A stretch of 5,393 bases of DNA from Solirubrobacterales bacterium (GTDB lineage Bacteria; Actinomycetota; Thermoleophilia; Solirubrobacterales; Solirubrobacteraceae), in contig JAFAZB010000454.1 in the NCBI GenBank assembly GCA_019240015.1, positions 1 to 5,393 of the forward strand. Reading direction: 5' to 3'. Below, piece by piece: positions 1 through 5,393 of this stretch. The notes below the pieces were generated by a model. That model was not told the origin of the DNA, ran no database searches, and saw only the letters and a program-made list of their open reading frames with translations. Within the stretch, counting starts at the first letter, position 1. The number at the start of each line of letters is the position of its first letter. Both the position numbers and the translations under genes were made by a program.

Positions 1-144
1 GCCGCTGCCGACGATCGCCCGCATGTGCTCCTCGAAGCGGGCCGGGGAGACCGTGAAGCGCACCTGGTCAACCGGGGGCCGATCGCTGATCGAGTGGTAG
101 AGCAGGACCGGGATTACGTGCGGGAGGGGCGCTGGCGTCTTCAT
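1..144 (-). CDS. Polysaccharide deacetylase-like protein (CE4 family), N-terminal fragment, runs off left edge
   Basis: Reading the minus strand from the ATG at 144-142 gives 48 uninterrupted codons to the window edge. The protein starts MKTPAPLPHVIPVLLYHSIS and continues with an F-T-V-S-P-x-R-F-E-E-H-M stretch (residues 30-41). The PVLLYHSIS strand followed by F-x-V-S-P-x-x-F-E-x-H is the usual opening of NodB-type polysaccharide deacetylases. These metal-dependent enzymes remove acetyl groups from GlcNAc-type sugars or related polymers. The catalytic Asp and His-x-x-x-His metal site would lie further on, outside the window, so activity cannot be judged. There is no obvious signal peptide, so it may be cytosolic or exported in another way. 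The start is well supported: a GAGGTGA ribosome site lies six bases upstream and overlaps the stop of the glycosyltransferase gene, implying translational coupling in one operon. The family call rests on only 48 residues. Confidence 0.8.
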   Translation of the reverse strand, partial: MKTPAPLPHVIPVLLYHSISDRPPVDQVRFTVSPARFEEHMRAIVGSG

Positions 145-150
145 CTCGGC

Positions 151-157
151 TCACCTC
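151..157 (-). promoter_or_regulatory. Ribosome binding site GAGGTGA for the deacetylase gene, overlapping the upstream stop codon
   Basis: On the minus strand GAGGTGA ends six bases before the ATG at 144. Its last three bases are the TGA stop of the glycosyltransferase gene. The match to the 16S anti-SD and the spacing are good, and the overlap suggests that translation of the two genes is coupled. It is the best ribosome site in the window and fixes the start of the downstream fragment. Confidence 0.75.
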
Positions 158-1170
158 GAGAGCGCGGCCCGCAGACGGCAGGATCCGCTCACCAGCAGGT
201 ACTGCCACGAGGTCACCGCGAGCCCGGCCACGATCGCTGCGGCGCGAGCGAGCCCCGCCAGCTCGCCCCCGGCAGCGACGCGGAGCTCGCGCAGGATCGC
301 CCGGGGCAGCACCGAGCGGACATAGGCTCGCTCAGAGGCCAGCCCAAGCTCGCTGCCGGCGACGCGCGTGAGCATCGCCTTGGCACGCCCCTCTACCCGG
401 CAGCGACGGACGAAGTAGCGCCATGTACCGCGGGCGGGAACCACGGTGTGATGGACCTTGGCGTCGGGGCTGTAGAGGAAGTACTTGCCGGGGTGAAGCC
501 GCGCCGCGCGGATGCAGAACTCCGTCTCCTCGGCCGTTCCGCCGAGCAGGTCGCCGACGCCGGTCCGGCCGAAGGCGGACTCGAACTGGCCCGAGTGGCG
601 CAGGACCTCGGCGCGGACCGCCATGTTGGCGCCGATCGGGTTGCGAATCGGTGCCCGCTCCGTGGGCATCCCGTCGTAGCTGCAGCCGACCACCCAGTTG
701 AACTCCGGCGGAAACCAGCGAGGAGCGTTGCCCACCCATCGCGGCGCGACCTGCCCCCCCACGCCGAGCACGCTCTCGTCGCGGTGCGCGAGCTCGAGCT
801 CAGCGAGCCACTCGGGCTCGGCGACTGCGTCGTCATCGAGATACGCGAGGATCGAGCCGCGGGCGGCCTCGGCGCCGGTCTGTCGCGCCCCGGACAGCCC
901 GTCCGCGTGGCGGTTGGCGAGGATCCGGATCCCGGCGAAGGTCTCTCGCGCCCGCTCCAGCAGCTCGGAGGAGCGGTCGACCACGAGGATCAGCTCGCGG
1001 GGCGGACGGGTCTGGCGGCGCACCGACGCCAGCGCGGCGGTGAGATCGCCCCAGCGATCCATCGTGAACGCGCACACGATCACCGAGATGTCAGTGCGAG
1101 CCCGACTGAGCGCCTCCGTGCGCTCAGGTTCGGGCTCGGGCGCGTCCCTGCGCTCGCTTACGGTGGCCAT
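151..1170 (-). CDS. Family 2 glycosyltransferase with C-terminal membrane helix
   Basis: This 339-residue protein is a GT-A fold, inverting family 2 glycosyltransferase. It probably transfers a sugar from a nucleotide donor to a lipid-linked or growing glycan at the inner face of the membrane. After a charged lead of about 27 residues, the first Rossmann strand reads DISVIVCAFTMDRW (27-40). The strand ILVVDRSSE (61-69) follows, then the metal and nucleotide-binding DDD in AYLDDDAVAEPEWL (109-122). NPIGANMAVR (177-186) is the typical acceptor-side motif, and GTAEETEFCIRA (211-222) carries the acidic residues where the catalytic base normally sits. VHHT (239-242) is also typical. A hydrophobic stretch at about 306-328 is probably a single membrane-anchoring helix. 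The ATG at 1170 has no Shine-Dalgarno sequence, but no better in-frame start precedes the first strand. The stop lies six bases from the deacetylase start. Donor and acceptor cannot be told from sequence. Confidence 0.9.
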   Translation of the reverse strand: MATVSERRDAPEPEPERTEALSRARTDISVIVCAFTMDRWGDLTAALASVRRQTRPPRELILVVDRSSELLERARETFAGIRILANRHADGLSGARQTGAEAARGSILAYLDDDAVAEPEWLAELELAHRDESVLGVGGQVAPRWVGNAPRWFPPEFNWVVGCSYDGMPTERAPIRNPIGANMAVRAEVLRHSGQFESAFGRTGVGDLLGGTAEETEFCIRAARLHPGKYFLYSPDAKVHHTVVPARGTWRYFVRRCRVEGRAKAMLTRVAGSELGLASERAYVRSVLPRAILRELRVAAGGELAGLARAAAIVAGLAVTSWQYLLVSGSCRLRAALSR

Positions 1171-1180
1171 CTGGGGCGCC

Positions 1181-1186
1181 AGTCTA
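1181..1186 (-). promoter_or_regulatory. Possible -10 element (TAGACT) of a leaderless promoter for the glycosyltransferase gene
   Basis: The minus strand reads TAGACT, which fits the actinobacterial -10 pattern TAnnnT, and it ends ten bases before the ATG at 1170. A start site about seven bases downstream would leave a leader of only a few bases, matching the absence of a Shine-Dalgarno sequence. The ten-base interval also lies in a tiny CTGG-CGCC-CCAG hairpin. No convincing -35 is visible, and a six-base pattern this loose occurs often by chance. Confidence 0.2.
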
Positions 1187-1215
1187 TGCCGCGCTCTGGA
1201 GCCCGCCTGGTGAGG

Positions 1216-1246
1216 TCCCTACCCCACTTCCGACGTTTCCCTACCC
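1216..1246. repeat. Two direct copies of TCCCTACCC, 22 nt apart, before the glycosyltransferase gene
   Basis: TCCCTACCC occurs exactly at 1216-1224 and again at 1238-1246 on the plus strand (GGGTAGGGA on the coding strand). The 22-nt period is close to two turns of the helix. One copy overlaps the TAG stop of the small protein gene and the other lies in the 70-nt gap before the glycosyltransferase. This spacing would suit a regulator binding one face of DNA, or a G-rich promoter or operator element. No known regulator is recognised and function is inferred from the repeat alone. Confidence 0.45.
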
Positions 1247-1465
1247 GGTCTCGGACCTGGCCGGCGGCGAAGCTGGAGGGCCAGACTCGAGCACCTGCAT
1301 CGCCCGCACGTCACGCGCCGCGAGCTTCAGTCGCCGTCCCGCCGGCAGCCCCGGAGCCCGTACCACCTCAACCTCGACGGTGTCCCGAGACGCCTCGATC
1401 ACCCGGTAGATCGCCTCGGTTCCAAGTGCGACCCGGCGCACCAGTCGCCCGGGGGCAGGCTCCAT
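1241..1465 (-). CDS. Small conserved-looking protein of unknown function (74 residues)
   Basis: This 74-residue frame fills the space between the flippase and the glycosyltransferase. I do not recognise the family. Residues 6-60 look like a compact, mostly beta protein: GRLVRRVALGTEAIYRV (6-22), then an alternating acidic/valine strand DTVEVEVVRAPGL (28-40), then GRRLKLAARDVRAM (43-56). The last 14 residues (61-74) are Pro/Ser-rich and probably disordered. There is no signal peptide or membrane segment, so it should be cytosolic. The alternating hydrophobic pattern and lack of low-complexity content in 6-60 argue for a real gene. By my count about 16 of 74 codons end in A or T, which looks more relaxed than the neighbours. 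The ATG at 1465 has only a weak, distant GGTGG ribosome site. An in-frame GTG at 1486 would add seven residues, but it abuts a hairpin. The same frame stays open up to 2401, but that part only shadows the flippase. Confidence 0.6.
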   Translation of the reverse strand: MEPAPGRLVRRVALGTEAIYRVIEASRDTVEVEVVRAPGLPAGRRLKLAARDVRAMQVLESGPPASPPARSETG

Positions 1466-1492
1466 CGCGCCATCGTACTGGACCACCCGCCC

Positions 1493-1512
1493 CCGCTGGC
1501 CGCCACCAGCGG
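1493..1512 (-). terminator. GC-rich hairpin between the flippase and the small gene; possible attenuator or terminator
   Basis: On the coding strand CCGCTGG and CCAGCGG form a perfect 7-bp stem with a 6-nt loop (TGGCGG). It sits 24 bases after the flippase stop and 27 bases before the ATG at 1465. There is no U-tract, so it is not a classical intrinsic terminator. U-poor hairpins do act as terminators or RNA-processing sites in some high-GC bacteria. In such GC-rich DNA a stem of this size can also arise by chance. Confidence 0.3.
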
Positions 1513-1536
1513 CGCACCGGCCGCGCCCGGATTCGG

Positions 1537-2883
1537 TCAGGCACGCCGCAGGTAGCGAACCAGCCACGGCAGGATCACCAGCGCCACGCCGCCATTGCCG
1601 ATCAGCCACGCGAGCGCGGCGCCGTCGAGCCCGAGTCCTCGCGCGAGCGCGATCGCTCCGCCCGCCGAGACGATGAAGATCGTCGCCTCGGAGAGGATGA
1701 TCGGCAGCCCACGGGCGCGCAGGCGCGCCAAGGCCTGGAGCAGGTAGATGGCCGAGCGCGGCAGCAGCGTCAGCGCGAGGATCCGCAACGGTCCGGCGCC
1801 AAGCCGAGCGTAGGCGCTGCCGAAGGGCAACAGCAGCAGCGGCGCGGCGAGGACCACGAGCGCGGTCAGCGGAACCTGCCAGATCAGAAACCGCCGGACC
1901 ACGGTGTGGGTGAGCTCCCGCACCCGTTGCATGTCGAGCGCGCCTTCCACGGTCAGCGAGGTGGTGACGTTGTGGAACAGCAGGTCCAGGGCGACGATCA
2001 ACGCGAAGGGGATCGAGAAGTAAGCGCTGGCGGAGTCGCCGAGTCGCGCCAGCACGATCAGCGGGATCAGTCCGAAGGAGGCGATCCGCAACACGTGGCT
2101 GACGTAGTCCTGCGCCAGGAACCGCAGCACCGACCCAAGAACCAGTCCGCGGTCGCGGTTCGCTTCGGGCTCGGGCCCACCATCGCGGCCCAGCACGCGC
2201 GTGAACAACAACCAGTTGACGATCGGGATCAGGAACAGCGGCGGCAGGATCCACGCCACGTACACCCCGTGGCCGATGAGGCCCACCAGCAGCGGCAGCG
2301 CCGCGACCTTGGCGAGGCTGAAGGCACTGTTCTCGGCCAGCACCCAGGAAGTGCGACGCATCGCGGTGAGCGCGGCGTCCTGGAGGTTGAAGACGCCCCA
2401 CAGCACCGTCGCCAGCACGAACACCATCGCCAGCGAGGAGTCGGAGCGCAAGAAGTGCAGGCGCTGCGTCACCCCGGGCGCCAGCAGCACGAACGCGCCG
2501 CCCCCGAAAACCGCCGCGACGCTTCCCGCGGCGTACGCCAGCGCGACCGCCCGCGCGCGCCGGCGATGCGCCAGCGTGGGCAGGAACCGGATCAGCGAAT
2601 CGATCAGGTTCAGCTGGCAGATCGCCGACAGCATGAGCATCGCGTTGATCAGTGCCGAGTCGCGCCCCACCTGCGCGGCCGAGTAGAGCCGCGCCGCGGC
2701 CGCCCAGAAGACCACCCCCAACAGGCCCGTGACCGCGGTGTTGGCCATCAGGTTGACCGCTCCCTTGGTCAGCTGGTCCTCGCCGCGCAAGCGGATCCGG
2801 CGCCGCACTGCTCGCCGGTCGGCGCGCCCCTGCACCAGCGGCGCGAATTGGGTCGGAGCGCCCTGTTGGTCGACTGGATTCAC
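1537..2883 (-). CDS. MOP-superfamily polysaccharide/oligosaccharide flippase (Wzx-like membrane protein)
   Basis: This 448-residue protein is polytopic and matches the length and pattern of oligosaccharide flippases of the MOP (MVF/PST) superfamily. These move undecaprenyl-linked glycans from the inner to the outer face of the cytoplasmic membrane. A basic cytosolic lead (1-40, with a run of Arg at about 23-33) precedes roughly 12-14 hydrophobic segments, beginning at about 41-63, 78-97, 112-135 and 148-168 and ending at about 418-441. Features shared with the neighbouring fusion are VGR (72-74), LSAICQLN (85-92), FLP (100-102), LQDAALTAMRR (167-177) with WVLAEN (180-185), and FGSAYARLGA (354-363). 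A hydrophilic loop near 230-247 separates the two halves. The start is a GTG at 2883, with a GAGGGG ribosome site at 2901-2896 and a rather long 12-nt spacer. The gene follows the fusion's stop by 34 bases, consistent with one operon. The substrate is unknown. Confidence 0.88.
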   Translation of the reverse strand: MNPVDQQGAPTQFAPLVQGRADRRAVRRRIRLRGEDQLTKGAVNLMANTAVTGLLGVVFWAAAARLYSAAQVGRDSALINAMLMLSAICQLNLIDSLIRFLPTLAHRRRARAVALAYAAGSVAAVFGGGAFVLLAPGVTQRLHFLRSDSSLAMVFVLATVLWGVFNLQDAALTAMRRTSWVLAENSAFSLAKVAALPLLVGLIGHGVYVAWILPPLFLIPIVNWLLFTRVLGRDGGPEPEANRDRGLVLGSVLRFLAQDYVSHVLRIASFGLIPLIVLARLGDSASAYFSIPFALIVALDLLFHNVTTSLTVEGALDMQRVRELTHTVVRRFLIWQVPLTALVVLAAPLLLLPFGSAYARLGAGPLRILALTLLPRSAIYLLQALARLRARGLPIILSEATIFIVSAGGAIALARGLGLDGAALAWLIGNGGVALVILPWLVRYLRRA

Positions 2884-2895
2884 GTTTACGGTCAG

Positions 2896-2901
2896 CCCCT
2901 C
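2896..2901 (-). promoter_or_regulatory. Ribosome binding site GAGGGG for the stand-alone flippase
   Basis: On the minus strand GAGGGG lies 12 bases before the GTG at 2883, inside the 34-nt gap after the stop of the fusion gene. The spacing is longer than ideal, but no other G-rich site or start codon fits better. The gap has no room for a convincing promoter, so the two genes are probably co-transcribed. Confidence 0.45.
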
Positions 2902-2917
2902 GGATGACTGGGCGCGC

Positions 2918-5393
2918 TCACGCGGCCAGCGTCGACTCCCAGGAACGGACCTCAGCCCGTAACTCGTCGTGCCAGGCGCGCTGGAGGGCTTCCAGGCGTA
3001 GGCGCGTGGCCGGGTGCAGCAGCTCCGCGGCCGCAGCGCAGATCCGCTCGGGGTCGACGTTCTCGAACTGGCACCAGGAGTCGCCGAGCCCGACCTGGTG
3101 CATCACCCCCTCGGTCTTGCGGGTCATGTAGGCGACCGCGAACGACGGCGTCCCCTGGGACAGAGCGAGGATCGCGGCGTGCAGCCGGACCGTCAGCACG
3201 AGCGCGCAGCTGCCGTAGATCGCGGCCAGCTCATCCGGCGCGAAGTCCTCGCAGAGCAGCGTCACCGGCAGGTCCGGCAATGCCTGGACGAGCGCTGCCG
3301 ACAGCGCCCGATCGTCCTCGATCGCGGTCGGACCCATTGTCTGAACGACCACCACCGCGCCGGACAGCTGGCCTCGCGCGAGCAAGTTGCGCGTGACCTC
3401 GGCGAACGCCTTGACGATCCGGGTGTTCGCCGCCGGCCCCGCGTGAGGATGCTGGCGCACGACCAGCGCCAAGGTGCGCTCCGGAGGCGCGGGGAACGCA
3501 GCGAGCGCTCCGCGGACCCGCTCGGAATGGCGGGGAACGGTCGCGAACGCCAGGTCCGGGCGAACCGTCGGCTCGCTCAGCCGCAGCCGCCGCGCGAGGT
3601 CGGTGGAAGTCGACTCGCGCAATACGGTGCGGCGGGCGGACGCGAGCATCCGGCGGGCGAGCATCCGCGCCAGGCGCCGCGGGAACGGCCCCAGCGTGTG
3701 GCCCGCGAGCACGACCGGGATCCGCATCCTCCCCGCCGCCCACGCCGGGTACAGCACTTGCGCGAGCCGGGCGGCACTCATCGGCGCGACCACGTCGCGG
3801 TCGTCGTAGATATCACTACCGCCGACCAACACCAGCAGGTCGACGTCGGCGAGCTGGACGCGCGTGTGCTTCCGCGGGCGGCCGGTGAGGATCTCGCCGA
3901 GCATCCCGGCGACCCGCACCAGCCACCGCGCGGCCGCGCGCACGGTCCCGGGGGTCAGCGGCCCCGCGCTGCCCCACTCGGTCGGCGCCAGCGAATGGAG
4001 CTCGGTCACCGGGTGCGCCGCCGAGATGTGTCGCAGCTGGCCGGATGCGTAGGCGGCATGCGCCTCGTTCAGCGTCGCGACGCGGATCTCGGCTTCCGGC
4101 CAGCATTCGCGGGCCAGCGAGACGATCCCCGAGGTGATCGCGCTGTCGCCCTTGTTGTCGTCGTGCCAGTGATTCGCGCAGAGGATCGTCTTGATCTCGG
4201 TTCCCCGCTCCTCCATCGCCCGCTCGGGCGGCTCGGTGATCAGGGTCGCGGCGCCGATCACGGCCTGGGCGACCGCCCACGCGAGGCCGACCCCGATCAG
4301 CCCCATGGACCCTCCGAGGATCCAGGCCGAGGTCGGGATCGTCAGTCCGAGCGCGGCTTGGATGCCGAGGATCCGCCGGGGCTGGCGGCGGGCCCGCGCC
4401 GCGCACAGCGCGAGCACGTTGACCGCCCGTCCGATCGAGCCGAGCAGCAACAGCCGCAGCACCGGCGCCCCCTGATGGGCATAGGAGGAGCCGAACACGC
4501 GCAGGATCCAGGGGGCGGCCACGATGCCGATCGTGACCAGCGCGCACACCAGCCACAGGGTCTTGGCCCGCAGCCCGCGGAGCAGGCCGGCGAGCCGTGG
4601 CGTGTCGTGGGCGCCTTCGACGACCAGCGACATGCCGAGGTTGATCGCGATCAGGTCCAGCGACTGGACCAGCATCCAGGCGACCGAGAAGGCTCCCGCC
4701 GCCCGTGCCCCCAGCCGGACCACCACCAGCACCGGCAGCAGGGTGGTCGCGAGCTGCGCCAGGATCAAACCGGCGCTGTCGCTCGCGAAGTAGCCCCGCA
4801 GCCCGGCCAGATCCTCGGTGCCCTCGCGCGCGGCGTGTGAGGGAAGCAGCCGCAGCAGCAGCACTCCTGACACCGGCAGCACCGCGATCGCCGCGGGTAT
4901 CACCCAGGTGGCGAACAAGCTCATCACCCCCACCCCGGCGCCGAAGGCGACCAGCGCGGCCAGCTTCGTGGCGCTGTAGAGGACGTTTTCGACTGGCACC
5001 CAGACCGCGCGCCGCAGACCCGTGAGCGCGTTGTCCTGGAGCGCGAACACCGACCACATCGCGACCGACAGCGCGAACGCCCCCGCCGCGAGGGGGCTGC
5101 GCAGCACGTCGAAGTTCGACGACAGGCGCGGCGCGATCGCCGCGAACATGCCGCCAAGCCCGAACCCCAGCGCCGAGGCGAACAGGTAGGCGCGAAGCAC
5201 CAGCCGGCGAGCGGTGCGGTGAGTGCGCGGCAGGAAGCTGACCAGCACGTTGGGGAGGCTCAGCTGGCTGATCGCCGACAGCGCGACCAGCGCCGCCACC
5301 AGCGCGCCGGCGCGGCCGACGGTCGCCTGCGAGGCGTGGTGGGCTGCGACGTACCAGTAGCCCACGCCCAGCAGCGCGGACAGCGAGCTGTTC
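2918..5393 (-). CDS. Fusion of MOP-type flippase and polysaccharide pyruvyl transferase (CsaB-like), 5' end outside window
   Basis: One open frame encodes two proteins usually made separately. Numbering from the GTG at 5365, residues 1 to about 376 are a multi-pass flippase with LSAISQLS (29-36), FLP (44-46), LQDNALTGLRR (109-119), WVPVEN (122-127) and FGSSYAHQGA (291-300). Residues 392 to 815 are a polysaccharide pyruvyl transferase, which transfers pyruvate from phosphoenolpyruvate to a sugar as a ketal. Its motifs are NKGDSAITSG (404-413), LLVLVGGSDIYDD (510-522), AGHTLGPF (554-561), RPDLAFA (602-608) and VRLHAAILALSQGTP (726-740), which carries the conserved Arg-x-His. The GTG is not the true start: the frame stays open to the edge and NSSLSALLGV just before it aligns with NTAVTGLLGV of the neighbouring flippase, so about 50 N-terminal residues are probably missing. 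An even number of helices would leave the transferase in the cytosol, where its donor is. A separate internal start for the transferase remains possible. Confidence 0.85.
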   Translation of the reverse strand, partial: NSSLSALLGVGYWYVAAHHASQATVGRAGALVAALVALSAISQLSLPNVLVSFLPRTHRTARRLVLRAYLFASALGFGLGGMFAAIAPRLSSNFDVLRSPLAAGAFALSVAMWSVFALQDNALTGLRRAVWVPVENVLYSATKLAALVAFGAGVGVMSLFATWVIPAAIAVLPVSGVLLLRLLPSHAAREGTEDLAGLRGYFASDSAGLILAQLATTLLPVLVVVRLGARAAGAFSVAWMLVQSLDLIAINLGMSLVVEGAHDTPRLAGLLRGLRAKTLWLVCALVTIGIVAAPWILRVFGSSYAHQGAPVLRLLLLGSIGRAVNVLALCAARARRQPRRILGIQAALGLTIPTSAWILGGSMGLIGVGLAWAVAQAVIGAATLITEPPERAMEERGTEIKTILCANHWHDDNKGDSAITSGIVSLARECWPEAEIRVATLNEAHAAYASGQLRHISAAHPVTELHSLAPTEWGSAGPLTPGTVRAAARWLVRVAGMLGEILTGRPRKHTRVQLADVDLLVLVGGSDIYDDRDVVAPMSAARLAQVLYPAWAAGRMRIPVVLAGHTLGPFPRRLARMLARRMLASARRTVLRESTSTDLARRLRLSEPTVRPDLAFATVPRHSERVRGALAAFPAPPERTLALVVRQHPHAGPAANTRIVKAFAEVTRNLLARGQLSGAVVVVQTMGPTAIEDDRALSAALVQALPDLPVTLLCEDFAPDELAAIYGSCALVLTVRLHAAILALSQGTPSFAVAYMTRKTEGVMHQVGLGDSWCQFENVDPERICAAAAELLHPATRLRLEALQRAWHDELRAEVRSWESTLAA

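Noticed and set aside
1466..2401. Upstream extension of the small-protein frame on the minus strand, up to a possible start at 2401
   Set aside because: This part is out of frame with the flippase coding sequence and reads as Arg/Ala/Gly/Pro-rich shadow. Only the last 74 to 81 codons, beyond the flippase stop, have protein-like patterning.
25..2907. 960-codon open frame on the plus strand covering the deacetylase, glycosyltransferase, small gene and most of the flippase
   Set aside because: It is codon-aligned antisense to the glycosyltransferase and flippase. In that phase stops appear only opposite TTA, CTA and TCA codons, which are rare in such GC-rich genes. Its product is Arg/Gln/Gly/His/Pro-rich with no domain, while the minus strand encodes clear families.
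2884..2917. Promoter or terminator in the gap between the fusion gene and the stand-alone flippase
   Set aside because: The 34 bases hold a usable GAGGGG ribosome site but no hairpin, U-tract or recognisable -10/-35 pair.
3014..4840. 608-codon open frame on the plus strand opposite the fusion gene
   Set aside because: Same codon-aligned antisense effect against the pyruvyl transferase and flippase codons. The composition is low-complexity Arg/Gln/Pro/Gly and no motif is recognisable.
3816..5057. 413-codon minus-strand frame overlapping the fusion gene
   Set aside because: It is a different frame of the same DNA that encodes well-conserved flippase and transferase motifs. The product is Arg/Gly/Ala/Asp low-complexity sequence.
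5363..5365. GTG as the true start of the fusion protein
   Set aside because: The frame continues open to the window edge and the nine residues before it (NSSLSALLG) align with the first membrane helix of the paralogue, so this GTG is an internal valine.

Overview
The window is very GC-rich and densely coded. All genes I can support lie on the minus strand, so transcription runs from high to low coordinates. Base composition, strong preference for G/C at third codon positions, GTG starts and a possible leaderless promoter suggest a high-GC actinobacterium-like organism. I would guess Thermoleophilia/Solirubrobacterales, but that placement is inference, not a match. The content is a slice of an extracellular or cell-surface polysaccharide biosynthesis cluster.

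In transcription order: (1) 5393-2918, a fusion open at its 5' end, carrying an MOP-type polysaccharide flippase followed in the same frame by a polysaccharide pyruvyl transferase (CsaB-like) domain; (2) 2883-1537, a second, stand-alone flippase clearly paralogous to the first; (3) 1465-1241, a small 74-residue protein of unknown function, preceded by a GC-rich hairpin; (4) 1170-151, a family 2 glycosyltransferase with a likely C-terminal membrane helix, preceded by a 9-bp direct repeat; (5) 144-1, the N-terminal 48 codons of a polysaccharide deacetylase-like (CE4) protein that continues past the left edge.

The glycosyltransferase probably adds a sugar to a lipid-linked glycan. The pyruvyl transferase domain probably caps a sugar with a pyruvate ketal from cytosolic phosphoenolpyruvate. 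One or both flippases would move the lipid-linked glycan across the membrane, and the deacetylase could trim N- or O-acetyl groups. The individual families are familiar. The less usual points are the flippase-pyruvyltransferase fusion, the two flippase paralogues side by side, the orphan small protein, and the repeat and hairpin in the two roughly 70-nt gaps. I see no mobile element, CRISPR array, tRNA or rRNA. The longest open frames (25-2907 and 3014-4840, plus strand) are antisense shadows and are rejected below. No stretch over 300 bases lacks a gene.
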